Both the position numbers and the translations under genes were made by a program. Below, in pieces: positions 6,189 through 6,243 of a stretch of 6,243 bases of DNA (positions are counted from its first letter, which is position 1; the number at the start of each line of letters is the position of its first letter). The stretch covers positions 1 to 6,243 of the forward strand of contig NZ_JAKJHX010000180.1 of the NCBI RefSeq assembly GCF_021648855.1, in the 5' to 3' direction. The notes beneath the pieces are model-generated. The model ran no database searches. It had not been told where the DNA came from and worked only from the letters and a program-made list of their open reading frames with translations. This DNA comes from Tychonema litorale BBK16 (GTDB lineage Bacteria; Cyanobacteriota; Cyanobacteriia; Cyanobacteriales; Microcoleaceae).

Positions 6189-6243
6189 TTGAAATACTCA
6201 CCGGCCTCTTATGTGCGGTGATTCTTGACGCTTCATCGGGTCT
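6189..6243 (-). mobile_element. putative IS200/IS605-family right end, cut by the window edge
   Basis: On the minus strand the sequence resembles right ends of cyanobacterial IS200/IS605 elements: GTCAAGAATCACCGC, a hairpin TCACCG/CGGTGA (6198-6203 with 6216-6221), then GTATTTCAA, where the element would end at 6189. ThiF-like similarity stops at 6187, so the two independent boundaries agree within two bases. The pattern match is from memory, and the other end lies outside the window. Confidence 0.5.
6198..6243 (-). CDS. possible C-terminus of a TnpB-like protein (partial)
   Basis: The minus-strand frame ends DPMKRQESPHIRGR followed by TGA at 6198-6200. Short C-terminal KQESP-like tails encoded by the right-end hairpin occur in cyanobacterial TnpB proteins, as I recall them. 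Only 14 complete codons are inside the window, so the call depends on the adjacent element-end evidence. If correct, the gene continues beyond 6243, and TnpB would be the RNA-guided nuclease of the transposon. Confidence 0.35.
   Translation of the reverse strand, partial: DPMKRQESPHIRGR

Noticed and set aside
6079..6243. Minus-strand frame crossing the ThiF-like fragment
   Set aside because: Open by chance over a short stretch and antisense to the GAGALG-containing frame; the tnpB-like tail in another minus frame explains the right part better.

Overview
The window is a piece of a phycoerythrin-making cyanobacterial chromosome. The main evidence is a complete cpeBA operon (C-phycoerythrin beta and alpha subunits) followed by its bilin-lyase genes cpeY and cpeZ, all on the minus strand. 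Supporting signs are seven copies of the HIP1 octamer GCGATCGC and several blocks of heptamer tandem repeats (STRR type), both common in filamentous cyanobacteria. The species cannot be named from this sequence.

Layout. Positions 1-57 are non-coding. A hairpin at 48-76 contains the cpeZ stop codon and resembles an IS200/IS605-type terminal hairpin. cpeZ (58-687) and cpeY (824-2113) are separated by two heptamer repeat blocks. The spacer 2114-2417 between cpeY and cpeA holds a purine-rich array of 24-bp repeats touching the cpeY start codon, another heptamer block, and two hairpins. cpeA (2418-2912) and cpeB (2990-3544) come next. The divergent spacer 3545-3853 carries the cpeB leader and a probable promoter. 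It also holds a perfect 21-base palindrome built on TTGTTA, the hexamer known from the green-light-regulated cpeBA promoter of Fremyella diplosiphon. On the plus strand follow a tandem-GNAT acetyltransferase (3854-4813) and an unrecognised 111-residue protein (4979-5314). A strong two-way terminator (5367-5410) separates the latter from a convergent secreted DUF4189-type protein (5488-5880).

The right edge holds what looks like a wrecked gene. A ThiF/MoeB/HesA-type E1-like adenylyltransferase start (from 6053) has an in-frame TGA at 6083. It then loses family resemblance at about 6188, exactly where an IS200/IS605-like right end and the C-terminus of a tnpB-like frame on the minus strand appear to begin.

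How the genes work together. CpeB and CpeA form the phycoerythrin heterodimer of the phycobilisome rod. CpeY, helped by CpeZ, attaches phycoerythrobilin to CpeA, and CpeZ also acts as a chaperone-like helper for CpeB. Structural genes and maturation factors are in one orientation, but cpeBA have strong ribosome-binding sites while cpeY and cpeZ have none visible. A hairpin just after cpeA would suit high subunit expression with much lower lyase expression. No entirely new system is evident. The most interesting points are the promoter palindrome, the repeat arrays at the lyase-gene starts, and the interrupted ThiF-like gene.
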